Of a stretch of DNA of 62,974 nucleotides, positions 36,629-45,727 are shown piece after piece. Each line of letters opens with the position of its first letter. The stretch's first letter is position 1. The position numbers and the translations under genes were made by a program. The DNA comes from Opitutaceae bacterium (GTDB taxonomy: Bacteria; Verrucomicrobiota; Verrucomicrobiia; Opitutales; Opitutaceae). The stretch lies in contig JAEUGY010000052.1 in NCBI GenBank assembly GCA_016794625.1, positions 1 through 62,974 on the forward strand, read 5' to 3'. The notes under the pieces are model-generated. The model saw only the letters and a program-made list of their open reading frames with translations, did not search any database and had not been told where the DNA came from.

Positions 36629-38816
36629 CCTGGATGAGCTCCAGCAGCTCCGCTGGGCCCTTGGCACCGCGCTCGCGGTGCTTTCGGCCTGGACTGCATT
36701 CTTCCTCGATGTGGGCGCGGAGCTGTGGATTGCCGCGGTCACCCTGGCCGGAGCCGCCGTGCTACGCTGGCCATGGCTGCCTTCGCGCGTGCCCGCCTGG
36801 GCCCACCGGCTGGCGTTTCCCGTCATCGTGGCGGTCTTTGTCGTCGATTTCTACGCCAGCCGCGAGACCCTGCCCGTGCTCGTCCGGGTGGAGCTGCTGC
36901 TGCTGGTGTATCGCCTCGTCAGTTACCGCAAACGGCGCGACGATCTGCAGATTGTCATCCTCGGGCTCTTTCTCGTGGTGGTCGCCGGCGTGCTCACCGT
37001 GTCGCTGTTCTTTGCGGTCCAGATCCTCGCCTTCACCGCCTGCTCCCTCGGATTTCTCCTGCTGACCACGCTGGTGGACGCCGGACGCGCCAGCGAGCCC
37101 CCGGTGGTGCCGGGGGAGGTCCCGGGTTGGGCGCGGGAGGTCCACTGGGGTCGGCTGGCCGCGCGGGTCCGGGCGGCGGGTGACTGGCGCGTGGTGGCGC
37201 TCGGCACCCTGCTCTTTGCCGGTGTGGTGGTGGTGTCAGCGCTGCTCTTCCTCTCCATTCCCCGGTTCGAGCTGGGCAACAGTCTCTTCCTCGATCGATT
37301 GATCAAGAAACAGAGCCGCACCGGGTTTTCGGATAACGTGCGATTTGGCGACGTGACCAACATCCAGGAGGATGAGCGCGTGGCCTTCACCGTGGATCTC
37401 GACGATGCCTCGCGCCTGCCGGGAGTGCCCTACTGGCGGATGGTGGTGCTGGATGACTATCGGGACAACGGCTTCCGGATGTCGCCCGAGCTGCGGCTCG
37501 AGTTGACCGCCCGACTCAGCGAGCGCCGCCTGCGCGCCTCCGGTGGTGCGAGCGGGCGAAAGGGCGATTCCACGACGTGGAGATTCTATTATGAGCCGGG
37601 AGTGAGCCGCTACCTGCCGCTGGCGGGTGGATTCCACGAGGTGCGCTTTAACCGGGCACTGACCTTCCACCACCAGGAGGCGGCGCGGATCCTCGCGCTC
37701 GTGACCGAGCCGGCCGAGTTGCTGGGGTTTGAAGTCACCGGCATGGATACGGGAGCCGTGCTGCCTGACGCCCCCTATGCCGAGCGGGAGCACGGACGGA
37801 ATCGACCGGCCAAGCCCCGTCCCGATTACCGCCGGCTCAACCTCAGTCCGGAGGATCGGGGCAGGCTCGAGTCCTGGGTGGCGGAGTTGACCGGTGGCGT
37901 GGATCTCCCCGCCGAAGAGTTCGCCCGACGCGCCACACAGTGGCTGGCCCAGCGGCACACCTACTCCATGGAGTCGGCGCTCCCGCCTGGAGCAGGGGAT
38001 CCCCTCGTGCGCTGGCTTTCATCGAACGGTCCGGGGCACTGCGAGTTTTTTGCGGGCGGATTTGCCCTGCTGGCGCGCGCGGCCGGCCATCCCGTGCGGT
38101 TGGTGACCGGTTTCAAAGGCGGGAACTGGAATGCGTTCAGCGAAAGTCTCATTGTGCGGAACTCGATGGCGCATGCCTGGTGTGAAGTTTGGAATGGCCG
38201 AGACGCGTGGGTGCGCGTGGATCCGACCCCCGGCGCCTTCTCCGTCGGTGAACCCGGACCCGAGGTCGCGGCCGCGCAGGCGCGCGGACGCCGGCTGGAT
38301 TCGGGCTGGGGGGCGCGTTTCGACGGCTTGCGTGTATTCTGGTACCGCCGGGTGGTTAATTTTGACCAAGGAACCCAGCTGGAACTGGCGAGCGGGGCCA
38401 AACGTGGTGTGCAGGACGGCATCCGCTGGATGCGTGAGCAGACCGCCGAACATCTGAAGCGGGTGGAGGTGTGGTTGCGGTCCCCGTGGAGCGGCGCCAC
38501 CTGGATCACCGCGCTGGTGATCACCTTGGCGCTGGCGTTGGGCGCCTGGGCCGTGGTCCGGTATGGCCGGGGCGCCTGGTGGTGGTTGATCACGGCGGGC
38601 CGCCGTCGCGAGCAGGGAGATCCAATCCGACGCGAAGCCGGCCGCTGGTTGGTACGCCTTGAGGCGCTGGAAGGTGGGCCGGATCCGGAGCGCGACCAGC
38701 TGCGCGCAGACCTGCTCCGACTCCGGTACGGTCAGCCCGAGCGTGCGGCGCGGGCGCTGCCGGTGTTCACCCGCGCCCGCCGAGTCACCCGGCTCCAAGC
38801 CCGGGCCCGCCAGTGA
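36603..38816 (+). CDS. Membrane-anchored transglutaminase-like protein
   Basis: A 737-residue protein with about six N-terminal transmembrane helices, then a transglutaminase core outside the membrane and one further helix near 635-655. The catalytic triad is intact: Cys480 (GPGHCEFFAGG), His524 (NSMAHAWCEVW) and Asp540 (VRVDPTPG). Bacterial TGc proteins of this type usually act as cysteine proteases or crosslinkers on envelope proteins; the substrate is unknown. ATG 36603 overlaps the DUF58 gene, which supports coupled translation. The set MoxR, DUF58, TGc is a recurrent unit. Confidence 0.92.
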   Translation: MVKKRQQLSLDELQQLRWALGTALAVLSAWTAFFLDVGAELWIAAVTLAGAAVLRWPWLPSRVPAWAHRLAFPVIVAVFVVDFYASRETLPVLVRVELLLLVYRLVSYRKRRDDLQIVILGLFLVVVAGVLTVSLFFAVQILAFTACSLGFLLLTTLVDAGRASEPPVVPGEVPGWAREVHWGRLAARVRAAGDWRVVALGTLLFAGVVVVSALLFLSIPRFELGNSLFLDRLIKKQSRTGFSDNVRFGDVTNIQEDERVAFTVDLDDASRLPGVPYWRMVVLDDYRDNGFRMSPELRLELTARLSERRLRASGGASGRKGDSTTWRFYYEPGVSRYLPLAGGFHEVRFNRALTFHHQEAARILALVTEPAELLGFEVTGMDTGAVLPDAPYAEREHGRNRPAKPRPDYRRLNLSPEDRGRLESWVAELTGGVDLPAEEFARRATQWLAQRHTYSMESALPPGAGDPLVRWLSSNGPGHCEFFAGGFALLARAAGHPVRLVTGFKGGNWNAFSESLIVRNSMAHAWCEVWNGRDAWVRVDPTPGAFSVGEPGPEVAAAQARGRRLDSGWGARFDGLRVFWYRRVVNFDQGTQLELASGAKRGVQDGIRWMREQTAEHLKRVEVWLRSPWSGATWITALVITLALALGAWAVVRYGRGAWWWLITAGRRREQGDPIRREAGRWLVRLEALEGGPDPERDQLRADLLRLRYGQPERAARALPVFTRARRVTRLQARARQ

Positions 38817-38834
38817 CAGCCGCCAAGCTCCCGC

Positions 38835-40142
38835 TCAGAGCAGGAGCAGCGCGGGTTTCTCGATCAAGTCGCGCAGCGCGGCAAGGAACTGCGCGCCCAC
38901 GGCTCCATCGACCACCCGGTGATCGCAGGAGAGGGTCAAGGACATGCGCTGCCCGATGACGATGGTGTCATCCTTGACCACCGGCTTCTTGACCGTGGTG
39001 CCCACGGCGAGGATCGCGGCGTTCGGGGGATTGATGATCGCGCTGAAGCGATCGATGCCCATCATGCCGAGGTTGCTCACGCAGAACGTGCCACCGGTGA
39101 ACTGATCGGGTTTGAGTTTCTTTTCCTTGGCCAGACGACCCAGCGCCTTGGCTTCGGCGCTGATCGCGAACACCGTCTTGAGGTGGGCGTCCTTGACCAC
39201 CGGGGTGATCAGGCCGTCCTCGATCGCGACCGCAAACGAAACATGCGCGGCGCTGAAATAGCGGATCTGTGAACCCTCCCAGGAGCCATTCACCGCCGGC
39301 ACCCGTCGCAGGGCTTCGGCGCTGGCCTTCAGGACAAAATCGTTGACCGAGAGCTTCACGCCCTCGTCCTCGAGGGCCGCGTTGAGCTGCTGACGGAGCT
39401 CCAGCAGCGGACCCACGTCCGCCTCCACCTCGAGATAGAAGTGCGGTATTTGAGTTTTGGATTCGAGGAGGCGCTTGGCGATGACGCCGCGCATGGTGGA
39501 AACCGGAACTGTCCGCTCCTCCTGCACGGGGCCCTTGGCGAGCAGGCTGGCGCCGGTCAGGGACGAACCCAGTTTGCCCGCGGGAAGAGGGCCGCGACCG
39601 GCCCCGGAGGAGTCGGCGGAAAGGATGTCCGCGCGCACAATGCGACCGCCGGGTCCCGATCCCTTGAGGGCATCCGGCGAGATTCCCTTTTCCGCGGCCA
39701 GCTTGCGGGCCAGCGGCGAAATGCGAACCCGTCCGCCTTCACGCCGGCTGGGCACGGATGGCTCGTGAATGGGCGTCGGTGGAGGTGCGACGACCGGTGC
39801 CGGAGAGACGGGGGCAGGCGCGGCCTGGACGGCCGGGGCGGGGGCGGGCTTCTCCTCCGCTTTGGCCGCGGGCGGAGCCTTGACCGGTGCGTTCACCGTT
39901 TCCCCCGGCTGGCCGACAGCGCAAAGGGGCGCTCCGAGTTCCACCTGCGAGCCGGCCGGGGCGAAGATCTTCAGGAGCGTGCCGTCGAAGAAGCACTCGA
40001 GCTCCATCGTGGCCTTGTCGGTCTCGACCTCGGCCAGCATGGTGCCGGACTTGACGACGTCGCCTTCCTTTTTGAGCCATTTGACCAGCGTACCCACCGT
40101 CATGGTGTCGCTGAGTTTGGGCATCTCGATGATTTGGGCCAT
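38835..40142 (-). CDS. pdhC: Pyruvate dehydrogenase E2, dihydrolipoamide acetyltransferase
   Basis: A 435-residue E2 core subunit transferring acetyl groups to CoA. The lipoyl domain (1-77) carries the lipoylated Lys43 in ETDKATME. A long Ala/Pro linker is followed by the E3/E1-binding domain (RISPLARKLAAEKGISPDAL, then GSGPGGRIVRADIL) and the catalytic domain with His408 and Asp412 (DHRVVDGA) near the C-terminus. One lipoyl domain only. Last gene of pdhA-pdhB-pdhC; the gap to pdhB is 105 bases. The C-terminus IEKPALLLL is typical of alpha-proteobacterial-like and mitochondrial E2. Confidence 0.96.
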   Translation of the reverse strand: MAQIIEMPKLSDTMTVGTLVKWLKKEGDVVKSGTMLAEVETDKATMELECFFDGTLLKIFAPAGSQVELGAPLCAVGQPGETVNAPVKAPPAAKAEEKPAPAPAVQAAPAPVSPAPVVAPPPTPIHEPSVPSRREGGRVRISPLARKLAAEKGISPDALKGSGPGGRIVRADILSADSSGAGRGPLPAGKLGSSLTGASLLAKGPVQEERTVPVSTMRGVIAKRLLESKTQIPHFYLEVEADVGPLLELRQQLNAALEDEGVKLSVNDFVLKASAEALRRVPAVNGSWEGSQIRYFSAAHVSFAVAIEDGLITPVVKDAHLKTVFAISAEAKALGRLAKEKKLKPDQFTGGTFCVSNLGMMGIDRFSAIINPPNAAILAVGTTVKKPVVKDDTIVIGQRMSLTLSCDHRVVDGAVGAQFLAALRDLIEKPALLLL

Positions 40143-40247
40143 GGTCGGGCTTCGCTAAACGGAGTTAGCTGGTTGGAAACAAGGTGGAAGGAAAACGAGG
40201 GACGAGAGGGTGGGTCGTGGCACGGGCAGCGTGCTGCGGGCCGAAGG

Positions 40248-41225
40248 TCAGGCGAGGGCTTCCAGCACGGCGGCGACCACGCGGTTCGGGTTGGGCAGCT
40301 GCTCGATTTCCACGGGCGGGCTGTAGATGGCCGGGGCGTCGATCGTGGCGAGCCGGTGGATCGGACCATCGAGTTCATCGAAGGCCTCCCGCTGGATCAT
40401 GTAGGCGAGCTGGGAGCCAACGCTGGCGAAGGGCTTCTGCTCCTCGACAATGAGGACCCGGTGGGTTTTGACCACCGAAGCGAGCACCGTGTCGATGTCC
40501 AGGGGACGGATCGAGCGCAGGTCGACCACTTCAACGGAGATCTTGTTCTCCTTGGCCAGGCGTTCGGCCGCCGCGAGCGAGTGCAAGACGGACCGGCCGT
40601 AGGTGACGATGGTGATGTCCTTGCCCTCGCGTTTGACGTCGGCCTTGCCGAGCGGGATCAAGTACTCGCTGTCCGGAACCTCGCCTTTTTCCCCGTAGAG
40701 AATGGTGTTTTCGAGGAAGAAGACCGGATCGTTGTCGCGGATGGCGGACTTCAGCAGCCCCTTGGCGTCGTAGGCGGTCGAGGGAACGACCACCTTCACG
40801 CCCGGATGATTGGCCAGCACGTTTTCCGGGGTGTGCGAGTGCGTCGCGCCCACGTTGGTACCGCCGTTGGCGGGGCCGCGGATGACGATGGGGCAGTTGA
40901 TCTGACCACCCGACATGTAGCGGACATTGGCGGCGTTGTTCAGGATCTGATCGAAGGCGACCGAATAGAACGACCAGAACATGAGTTCCATGACCGGCCG
41001 CACGCCGAGCATCGAGGCACCGATGCCCATGCCGATGAAGCCGGCCTCGCTGATCGGTGTATCCACAATGCGCTTGGGGCCGTATTTGGCGAGCAGGCCC
41101 TCGGTCACCTTGTAGGTGCCGTTGAACTGGGCTACTTCCTCGCCCATCACGACCACATTGTGGTCGCGATCGAGCTCTTCGGCGAGGGCGTGACGGATGG
41201 CTTCGCGGTAGGTGATCTGAGGCAC
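40248..41225 (-). CDS. pdhB: Pyruvate dehydrogenase E1 component, beta subunit
   Basis: A 325-residue thiamine-diphosphate-dependent E1 beta subunit pairing with PdhA. Clear stretches are ITYREAIRHALAEELDRD, VVVMGEEVAQFNGTYKVTEGL, RIVDTPISEAGFIGMGIGA and RSIRPLDIDTVLASVVKTHR. GTG 41225 is used; the frame runs upstream into pdhA as meaningless Ser/Pro/Arg sequence. It is 31 bases downstream of pdhA. With E1 alpha it decarboxylates pyruvate and acetylates the lipoyl group on PdhC. Confidence 0.96.
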   Translation of the reverse strand: MPQITYREAIRHALAEELDRDHNVVVMGEEVAQFNGTYKVTEGLLAKYGPKRIVDTPISEAGFIGMGIGASMLGVRPVMELMFWSFYSVAFDQILNNAANVRYMSGGQINCPIVIRGPANGGTNVGATHSHTPENVLANHPGVKVVVPSTAYDAKGLLKSAIRDNDPVFFLENTILYGEKGEVPDSEYLIPLGKADVKREGKDITIVTYGRSVLHSLAAAERLAKENKISVEVVDLRSIRPLDIDTVLASVVKTHRVLIVEEQKPFASVGSQLAYMIQREAFDELDGPIHRLATIDAPAIYSPPVEIEQLPNPNRVVAAVLEALA

Positions 41226-41256
41226 GGTGAAAAAAGTCGGGGGACGGGAGGTGAAC

Positions 41257-42369
41257 TCAGGTGAAGAAGAGGCGGCCCTGGGAGGTCCGTTGTTCCGGAT
41301 GGTCGACTTCCCAATAAACGTCCTTTTGGATGTCGTCGGCGGTGGGGAAGGGACTGGCCTCGGCGAAATTGGCGGCGATGTCGGCTTCGTTGCGCGCCTC
41401 GGTGTCGATCCGTTCGGCATCGGCCTCCGTGAACACACCGTCCGCGATCAGGATCGAGCGGAAGACATTGATCGGGTCCTTGGTCCGCTGGTATTCCTCG
41501 ATTTCAGATTTGTCACGGTAGGTCTTGTCGGGATCCGCCACCGAATGTCCGCGGTAGCGGTAGGTCTTGATTTCGACCACCGCGGGTTTGGACTGTTCGC
41601 GCGCGCGCTGCAGGAACTCGTTCATGACCGACCGCACTTCATAGACGTCGTGTCCGTCGCACGTGCCCCAAGCCATGTGATATCCATCCGCTCTCCGGGC
41701 CAGGTCGCCGGCGGAGGAGCGTGCCTGACTGGTGCCCATGGAGTAGCCGTTGTTCTCCACGACAAAGATCACCGGCAGGTCCCAAAGGGCTGCCAGATTG
41801 TAGGCTTCGTGAACGGCACCTTGATTGACCGCGCCATCACCCATGAACGCCATCGCGGCGCCCTTCAATCCCTTGTACTTGATCGCATAGGCCAGACCGG
41901 CGCCCAAAGGAATCTGACCTCCGACGATCCCGTGGCCGCCCCAATAATTGCGGGAGGGATCGAAGTAGTGCATGGAACCGCCCTTGCCTTTGGAGCAGCC
42001 GGTGATTTTGCCGTACAGCTCGGCCATCAACGGTTTGGTGTCCATGCCGACAGCGATGGCGTGCCCGTGATCGCGATAGGCGGTGATCACGTGATCGTGT
42101 TTGCCCATCAACGAACAACACCCGACCGCCACTGCCTCCTGACCGATGTAAAGATGGAGAAAGCCACCAATCTTCTTGGCCTGGTAGGCGCGCAGACTGC
42201 GTTCCTCGAAACGACGGATGCGCACCATCACGCGAAACAGCTCAATGCGCTCCTCTTGCGAAAGGACGGCATTGATGGGCGCCTGGCGATGCCGGCCTGG
42301 TTCGCTGGCGCCTGCGGCGTCTTTGGTCACGGGAGAGGCAGTCGGTTTTTTGCTCACGGGGAAGCTCAA
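41257..42369 (-). CDS. pdhA: Pyruvate dehydrogenase E1 component, alpha subunit
   Basis: A 370-residue E1 alpha subunit. The thiamine diphosphate motif runs from MGDGAVNQGAVHEAYNLAA to VVENNGYSMGT. Other family features: FLHLYIGQEAVAVG, ITAYRDHGHAIAVG, KGKGGSMHYF, and the phosphorylation-loop-like region TYRYRGHSVADPDKTYR. The N-terminal 35 residues are Ser/Pro-rich and variable. The start is uncertain: TTG 42369 or GTG 42357, neither with a clear Shine-Dalgarno. E3 (dihydrolipoamide dehydrogenase) is not in the window. Confidence 0.95.
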   Translation of the reverse strand: MSFPVSKKPTASPVTKDAAGASEPGRHRQAPINAVLSQEERIELFRVMVRIRRFEERSLRAYQAKKIGGFLHLYIGQEAVAVGCCSLMGKHDHVITAYRDHGHAIAVGMDTKPLMAELYGKITGCSKGKGGSMHYFDPSRNYWGGHGIVGGQIPLGAGLAYAIKYKGLKGAAMAFMGDGAVNQGAVHEAYNLAALWDLPVIFVVENNGYSMGTSQARSSAGDLARRADGYHMAWGTCDGHDVYEVRSVMNEFLQRAREQSKPAVVEIKTYRYRGHSVADPDKTYRDKSEIEEYQRTKDPINVFRSILIADGVFTEADAERIDTEARNEADIAANFAEASPFPTADDIQKDVYWEVDHPEQRTSQGRLFFT

Positions 42370-42533
42370 GTTGAGTGGTGAACGTAAGAGTATTTGTTGG
42401 AATGCGGCGAAATCAAGAGTTTGTTGGCACCTCCGCCCTTCGGCCGACCGTGCCGATCTGCGTCAGAGCAAGCTCCGCGCCGCCGGCACGAGGGAATGCG
42501 GGGGAGTCGGAAGTCGTCACCAGCAGGACAAAT

Positions 42534-43040
42534 TCAACAGATCTGCTCGATTTTGAACTGCAACGTCTCGCCCGGCTGGCAATCGGCGCGCAGCGCGACA
42601 AATCGTTCGCGGTAGCGATCATAGATCGGCCACAGGAGCGTACGATCCGTGTCCGGTATGGGGAGAGTCTCAATGGCCGACCGGCTGAAAAACGAAAATC
42701 GCCCCTCTTCGATGTCGGCGGGCAGACGGTCGACCTTGCGCAGGCAGCGAAACAGAAAAAGCAGCCAGTGGGATTCGCCCTCGTAAGCCTTTTCCGCAAT
42801 CATCGCGAACAGGTGCAGTTCGGTCGGCGAAAGCGTCAAACCTGCTTCCTCCTCAGTCTCCCGGACCGCGCATTCAAACGGAGATTCGCCCAGGCCGGTT
42901 TCGAGTTTGCCCCCGAGCGGACTCCATGAACCCAGGTTGGGCGCTTTACGCCGCAGGAGCAGCAACTGCTCGCCTTGGGTGTTCTCCACAAACAGCAGTA
43001 CGGCGATCTTGTAGGCCAGCGGCGGAACATCGGACGACAT
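42534..43040 (-). CDS. Nudix hydrolase
   Basis: A 168-residue hydrolase of nucleoside-diphosphate-linked compounds. The Nudix box G-x5-E-x7-RE-x2-EE-x-G is complete (GGKLETG ... AVRETEEEAGL). It resembles MutT-like house-cleaning enzymes (VENTQGEQLLLLRRKAPNLG), but the substrate cannot be read. It is divergent from the pilus-like cluster, with a local AT-rich spacer of 117 bases between them, and stands 164 bases upstream of pdhA. Confidence 0.9.
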   Translation of the reverse strand: MSSDVPPLAYKIAVLLFVENTQGEQLLLLRRKAPNLGSWSPLGGKLETGLGESPFECAVRETEEEAGLTLSPTELHLFAMIAEKAYEGESHWLLFLFRCLRKVDRLPADIEEGRFSFFSRSAIETLPIPDTDRTLLWPIYDRYRERFVALRADCQPGETLQFKIEQIC

Positions 43041-43157
43041 GAGGCGAGACGATCGTCCAGCGGACGCTTGTTTGTCACGCGGGATCCGTATGCCTTTTTA
43101 TTAAATGAAGTTAATTTGCTATTGACCTAAGAACTATAGGCAATGTGGTTGCGTTAT

Positions 43158-44801
43158 ATGACGCAACTGATTTCCATTTTGGATCTCGGATTTCACCCGT
43201 CTCGGGAAATCGTGGTTCGCCGTGATCGTTCCGGACTGCGGCTTGTTTCGGTGTCGCCAACCTCCCGGTCCCTGGATTCAGCGGCGATGCGGCCCCGGTC
43301 GGGAAACGACGGAGACGCGGAGGGCAGGCGACCGGCGGCGGACTGCGTTCGCGCGCGGCGCGTGTCCTTGCTCCTCGGTCCGGAGGCCGTGGCCTACCGA
43401 ACCTTCCAGGTACCCGATGACCGGGGCGGTGTGCCGGAGGGCGTGGCGCGGTTCGAAGCCGCTCAGCTGATTGCCGGAGCAACAGACCTGATCTGGGATA
43501 TCCTGATGGGGCCGGTCCAGGGTGGCCGCGCTGACGTACTGCTGGTTTCGACACCACATCCCCGGGTGGAGTCCCTGTGTGCGGCGGTGGAAAAGGGACG
43601 CGCACGCGTTGAGCAGGTGCTGGAAAGCGCGTCTGCGCTGGCGGCGGCCTATCGTTTTCTGCATGGCGGGACCTCCGGAGCCGCCTTGATCCTGCGGATT
43701 TCGTCGCGAAGCACACAGCTGGTCTTGGTCGAGGGACCGCATCTCCGTGCTCGCACCGTGCCTGTGGGGGCCGAACCCGTGACCGCCCGCCCATTCGACG
43801 ACGTCAAGCGACCCCCCGGCGAGGCTCAGGTGCAACCGGCGCGGGGAGATCGAATGGAGGAGGGAGCGCGCGCCTCTGAACCCGGGTCGGAGACGTCGAG
43901 GGACCTCGAAGGTCTGGCGGGACGACTCCAGCTCGAAATCACGCGCTTTCTTGTCCATCAGCGTTCTCCGGGGATGTCGGGCGAGCCCGTACCGATCTTT
44001 CTTAGCGGCAGTGGGGCCGCCGTCCCGGGATTAGGCGGAGAGCTCGCCCAGCGCCTCCGCCTCCCCGTTGAGTTCCTTGCGGCCGAAGACGGCCTGACCG
44101 TGGAAGCCGGATCGAGCGAAGCGGTGCGCTTCCGATACGACTGGCCCGTCTGGTTGGGAGCGGCGTTGCTCTCCTTGGAGCTCACTCCGCCGGATTCTGC
44201 TCCGAACCTCCTGCCTCCGGCGCGGCGCCGGGCGAGGGGAATGCGAGCGCGCCAGGTGACCTGGGCCGGGGCGGCCGCCCTGCTTGCGTTCGCCGGTTTG
44301 CCACCTGCGTGGCACTACCACACCCAGGCCCGCGCGACGGAGGCCAGCGTTCGTCTCCTCGATTCTGAGGTCCAGCGATTGGAACGGCTGGTTGAACACA
44401 ATCAGGCTCAGCTCCGCCGCATGGAAGCCGCCCGCGCACGCCTTGCGGTCGTGCGGGAACTGGCGGTGGCCCGGCAACGGTGGCCCCGATTCCTGTCGGA
44501 ACTGCAGACCTGCCTCGAGCAAGTCGAAGATGCCTGGCTGGACAGCCTCCAGCTTGATCCCGCCCAGCCGGGTGAGCCGACGCCGCCGGTGCGTCTCCGG
44601 ATGGCGGGTCGCCTGCTGGACGAGCCCGAGGACGCGGTCACGGTCGGACCTGAATCCGAAGGACGGGTGAAGGCGCTTCTCACCCATCTGGAGCGTTCGC
44701 CGGTGGTGACGCGAATCGAGCGGGAGCGATTCGAGCGACTGGAGCCCGGGGTTCTGCGTTTTGAGGTGGTGCTCGCGATGGAGGGGGATGAATGGCTGTG
44801 A
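43158..44801 (+). CDS. PilM-PilN-like fusion protein (GspL-like architecture)
   Basis: A 547-residue protein that joins two type IV pilus functions. Residues 1-330 look like a PilM/FtsA actin fold (start TQLISILDLGF, later ILRISSRSTQLVLVEG, and IFLSGSGAAVPGLGGELAQRL). A transmembrane helix follows near 370-390 (WAGAAALLAFAGLPPAW), then a short coiled coil (RLLDSEVQRLERLVEHNQAQ) and a PilN-like small domain (SPVVTRIERERFERLEPG). PilM and PilN are usually separate proteins. ATG 43158 is chosen over ATG 43143 because the beta-strand begins directly after it. First gene of four coupled genes. Confidence 0.82.
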   Translation: MTQLISILDLGFHPSREIVVRRDRSGLRLVSVSPTSRSLDSAAMRPRSGNDGDAEGRRPAADCVRARRVSLLLGPEAVAYRTFQVPDDRGGVPEGVARFEAAQLIAGATDLIWDILMGPVQGGRADVLLVSTPHPRVESLCAAVEKGRARVEQVLESASALAAAYRFLHGGTSGAALILRISSRSTQLVLVEGPHLRARTVPVGAEPVTARPFDDVKRPPGEAQVQPARGDRMEEGARASEPGSETSRDLEGLAGRLQLEITRFLVHQRSPGMSGEPVPIFLSGSGAAVPGLGGELAQRLRLPVEFLAAEDGLTVEAGSSEAVRFRYDWPVWLGAALLSLELTPPDSAPNLLPPARRRARGMRARQVTWAGAAALLAFAGLPPAWHYHTQARATEASVRLLDSEVQRLERLVEHNQAQLRRMEAARARLAVVRELAVARQRWPRFLSELQTCLEQVEDAWLDSLQLDPAQPGEPTPPVRLRMAGRLLDEPEDAVTVGPESEGRVKALLTHLERSPVVTRIERERFERLEPGVLRFEVVLAMEGDEWL

Positions 44802-45727
44802 AGCCAAGACGTGCGTTCGTGCCGCGCCTGTATCTCCCAGGAGTGGGGTTGGCGCTCGCCGTCCTTGTTCTGCTGGCCGAGGGCGCCTGGATGGCGCAGA
44901 CGTGGCGCCGGGAGCAACGCGGCCGGGATCGCGAGCGGCGCCTCGAAGCGAAGATCGTCGCCTTACAAGCGAACCGTCCCGCCCCCACGGAGCGGGTGGC
45001 GGCAGACCTGGCCGCGGCCGGCGCGGAGCTGGAACAGCAGGCCGCCGCGAGCCTCGACCCGTGGCAGGGTCCGCGGGGGGAAACCGACGACGCACGCGGA
45101 GAGGGGGCCGTCCACGGACGAACCGGGGCGTTCTTCGATCTGGCCTGGTTTGTGGAAGACATGCGTGCCACCGCCGCCGCGCAAGACGTACGCCTGGCGG
45201 AGGGCGAGCAGTTCGGATTCGCCAGCCATGTCCGGTCGGCGCCCGCACCCGGCGAGGTCGACCGCGTGCTGCGTCAGCGCTTTCGCGTGGAATCGCTGTT
45301 GCACGCACTCTTTGCCGCCCGGCCGGAACGGTTGGAGTCGGTGCGGCGGGAGCGGCCCGATGGCGCCGCGAACGGGCGGCAGCGCGTCACCGAGGCCGCC
45401 TCCAGCGACCTCTTTACCTTGGAGCCCCGGCTCAGCGTGAGGAGAAAGGTAAAGGTGGATACGCTGGCGTTCCGACTGGTATTCACGGGCACCACCGAGT
45501 GCCTGCGCCGGTTCGTGAACGAAGTGGCGTCCGGTCCCACCCCCTGGCTGATCCGCCTGGTCGAGGTGGAGCCGGCGGTTCCGCGCACGCCCGTGGCGCC
45601 GGCCGCTGCCGACCCGGAGACCGGCCCGATTCCGGTCATAAACGCGCAACCCTCCCGTTTTGTTGTGTTGCTTGAGAGTTTCGAGAGTCTGGGCGACTCG
45701 AACGCGGCTCGGGAGGGAACGACATGA
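44792..45727 (+). CDS. PilO/Amuc_1100-like periplasmic protein
   Basis: A 311-residue protein with one N-terminal transmembrane helix (about 15-33), a coiled coil (37-80) and a periplasmic region ending in two small beta-alpha segments (TLAFRLVFTGTTECLRRFVNEV, then WLIRLVEVEP). The position, size and layout match Amuc_1100 of Akkermansia and PilO/GspM proteins. Strong Shine-Dalgarno GGAGG (44780-44784) lies seven bases before the ATG, which overlaps the preceding stop by ten bases. Sequence identity to Amuc_1100 cannot be judged here; the call rests on layout and neighbourhood. Confidence 0.7.
   Translation: MAVKPRRAFVPRLYLPGVGLALAVLVLLAEGAWMAQTWRREQRGRDRERRLEAKIVALQANRPAPTERVAADLAAAGAELEQQAAASLDPWQGPRGETDDARGEGAVHGRTGAFFDLAWFVEDMRATAAAQDVRLAEGEQFGFASHVRSAPAPGEVDRVLRQRFRVESLLHALFAARPERLESVRRERPDGAANGRQRVTEAASSDLFTLEPRLSVRRKVKVDTLAFRLVFTGTTECLRRFVNEVASGPTPWLIRLVEVEPAVPRTPVAPAAADPETGPIPVINAQPSRFVVLLESFESLGDSNAAREGTT

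Noticed and set aside
39441-41264. 607-residue frame opposite pdhC and pdhB
   Set aside because: Gly/Arg/Asp-rich mirror sequence of well-defined enzymes.
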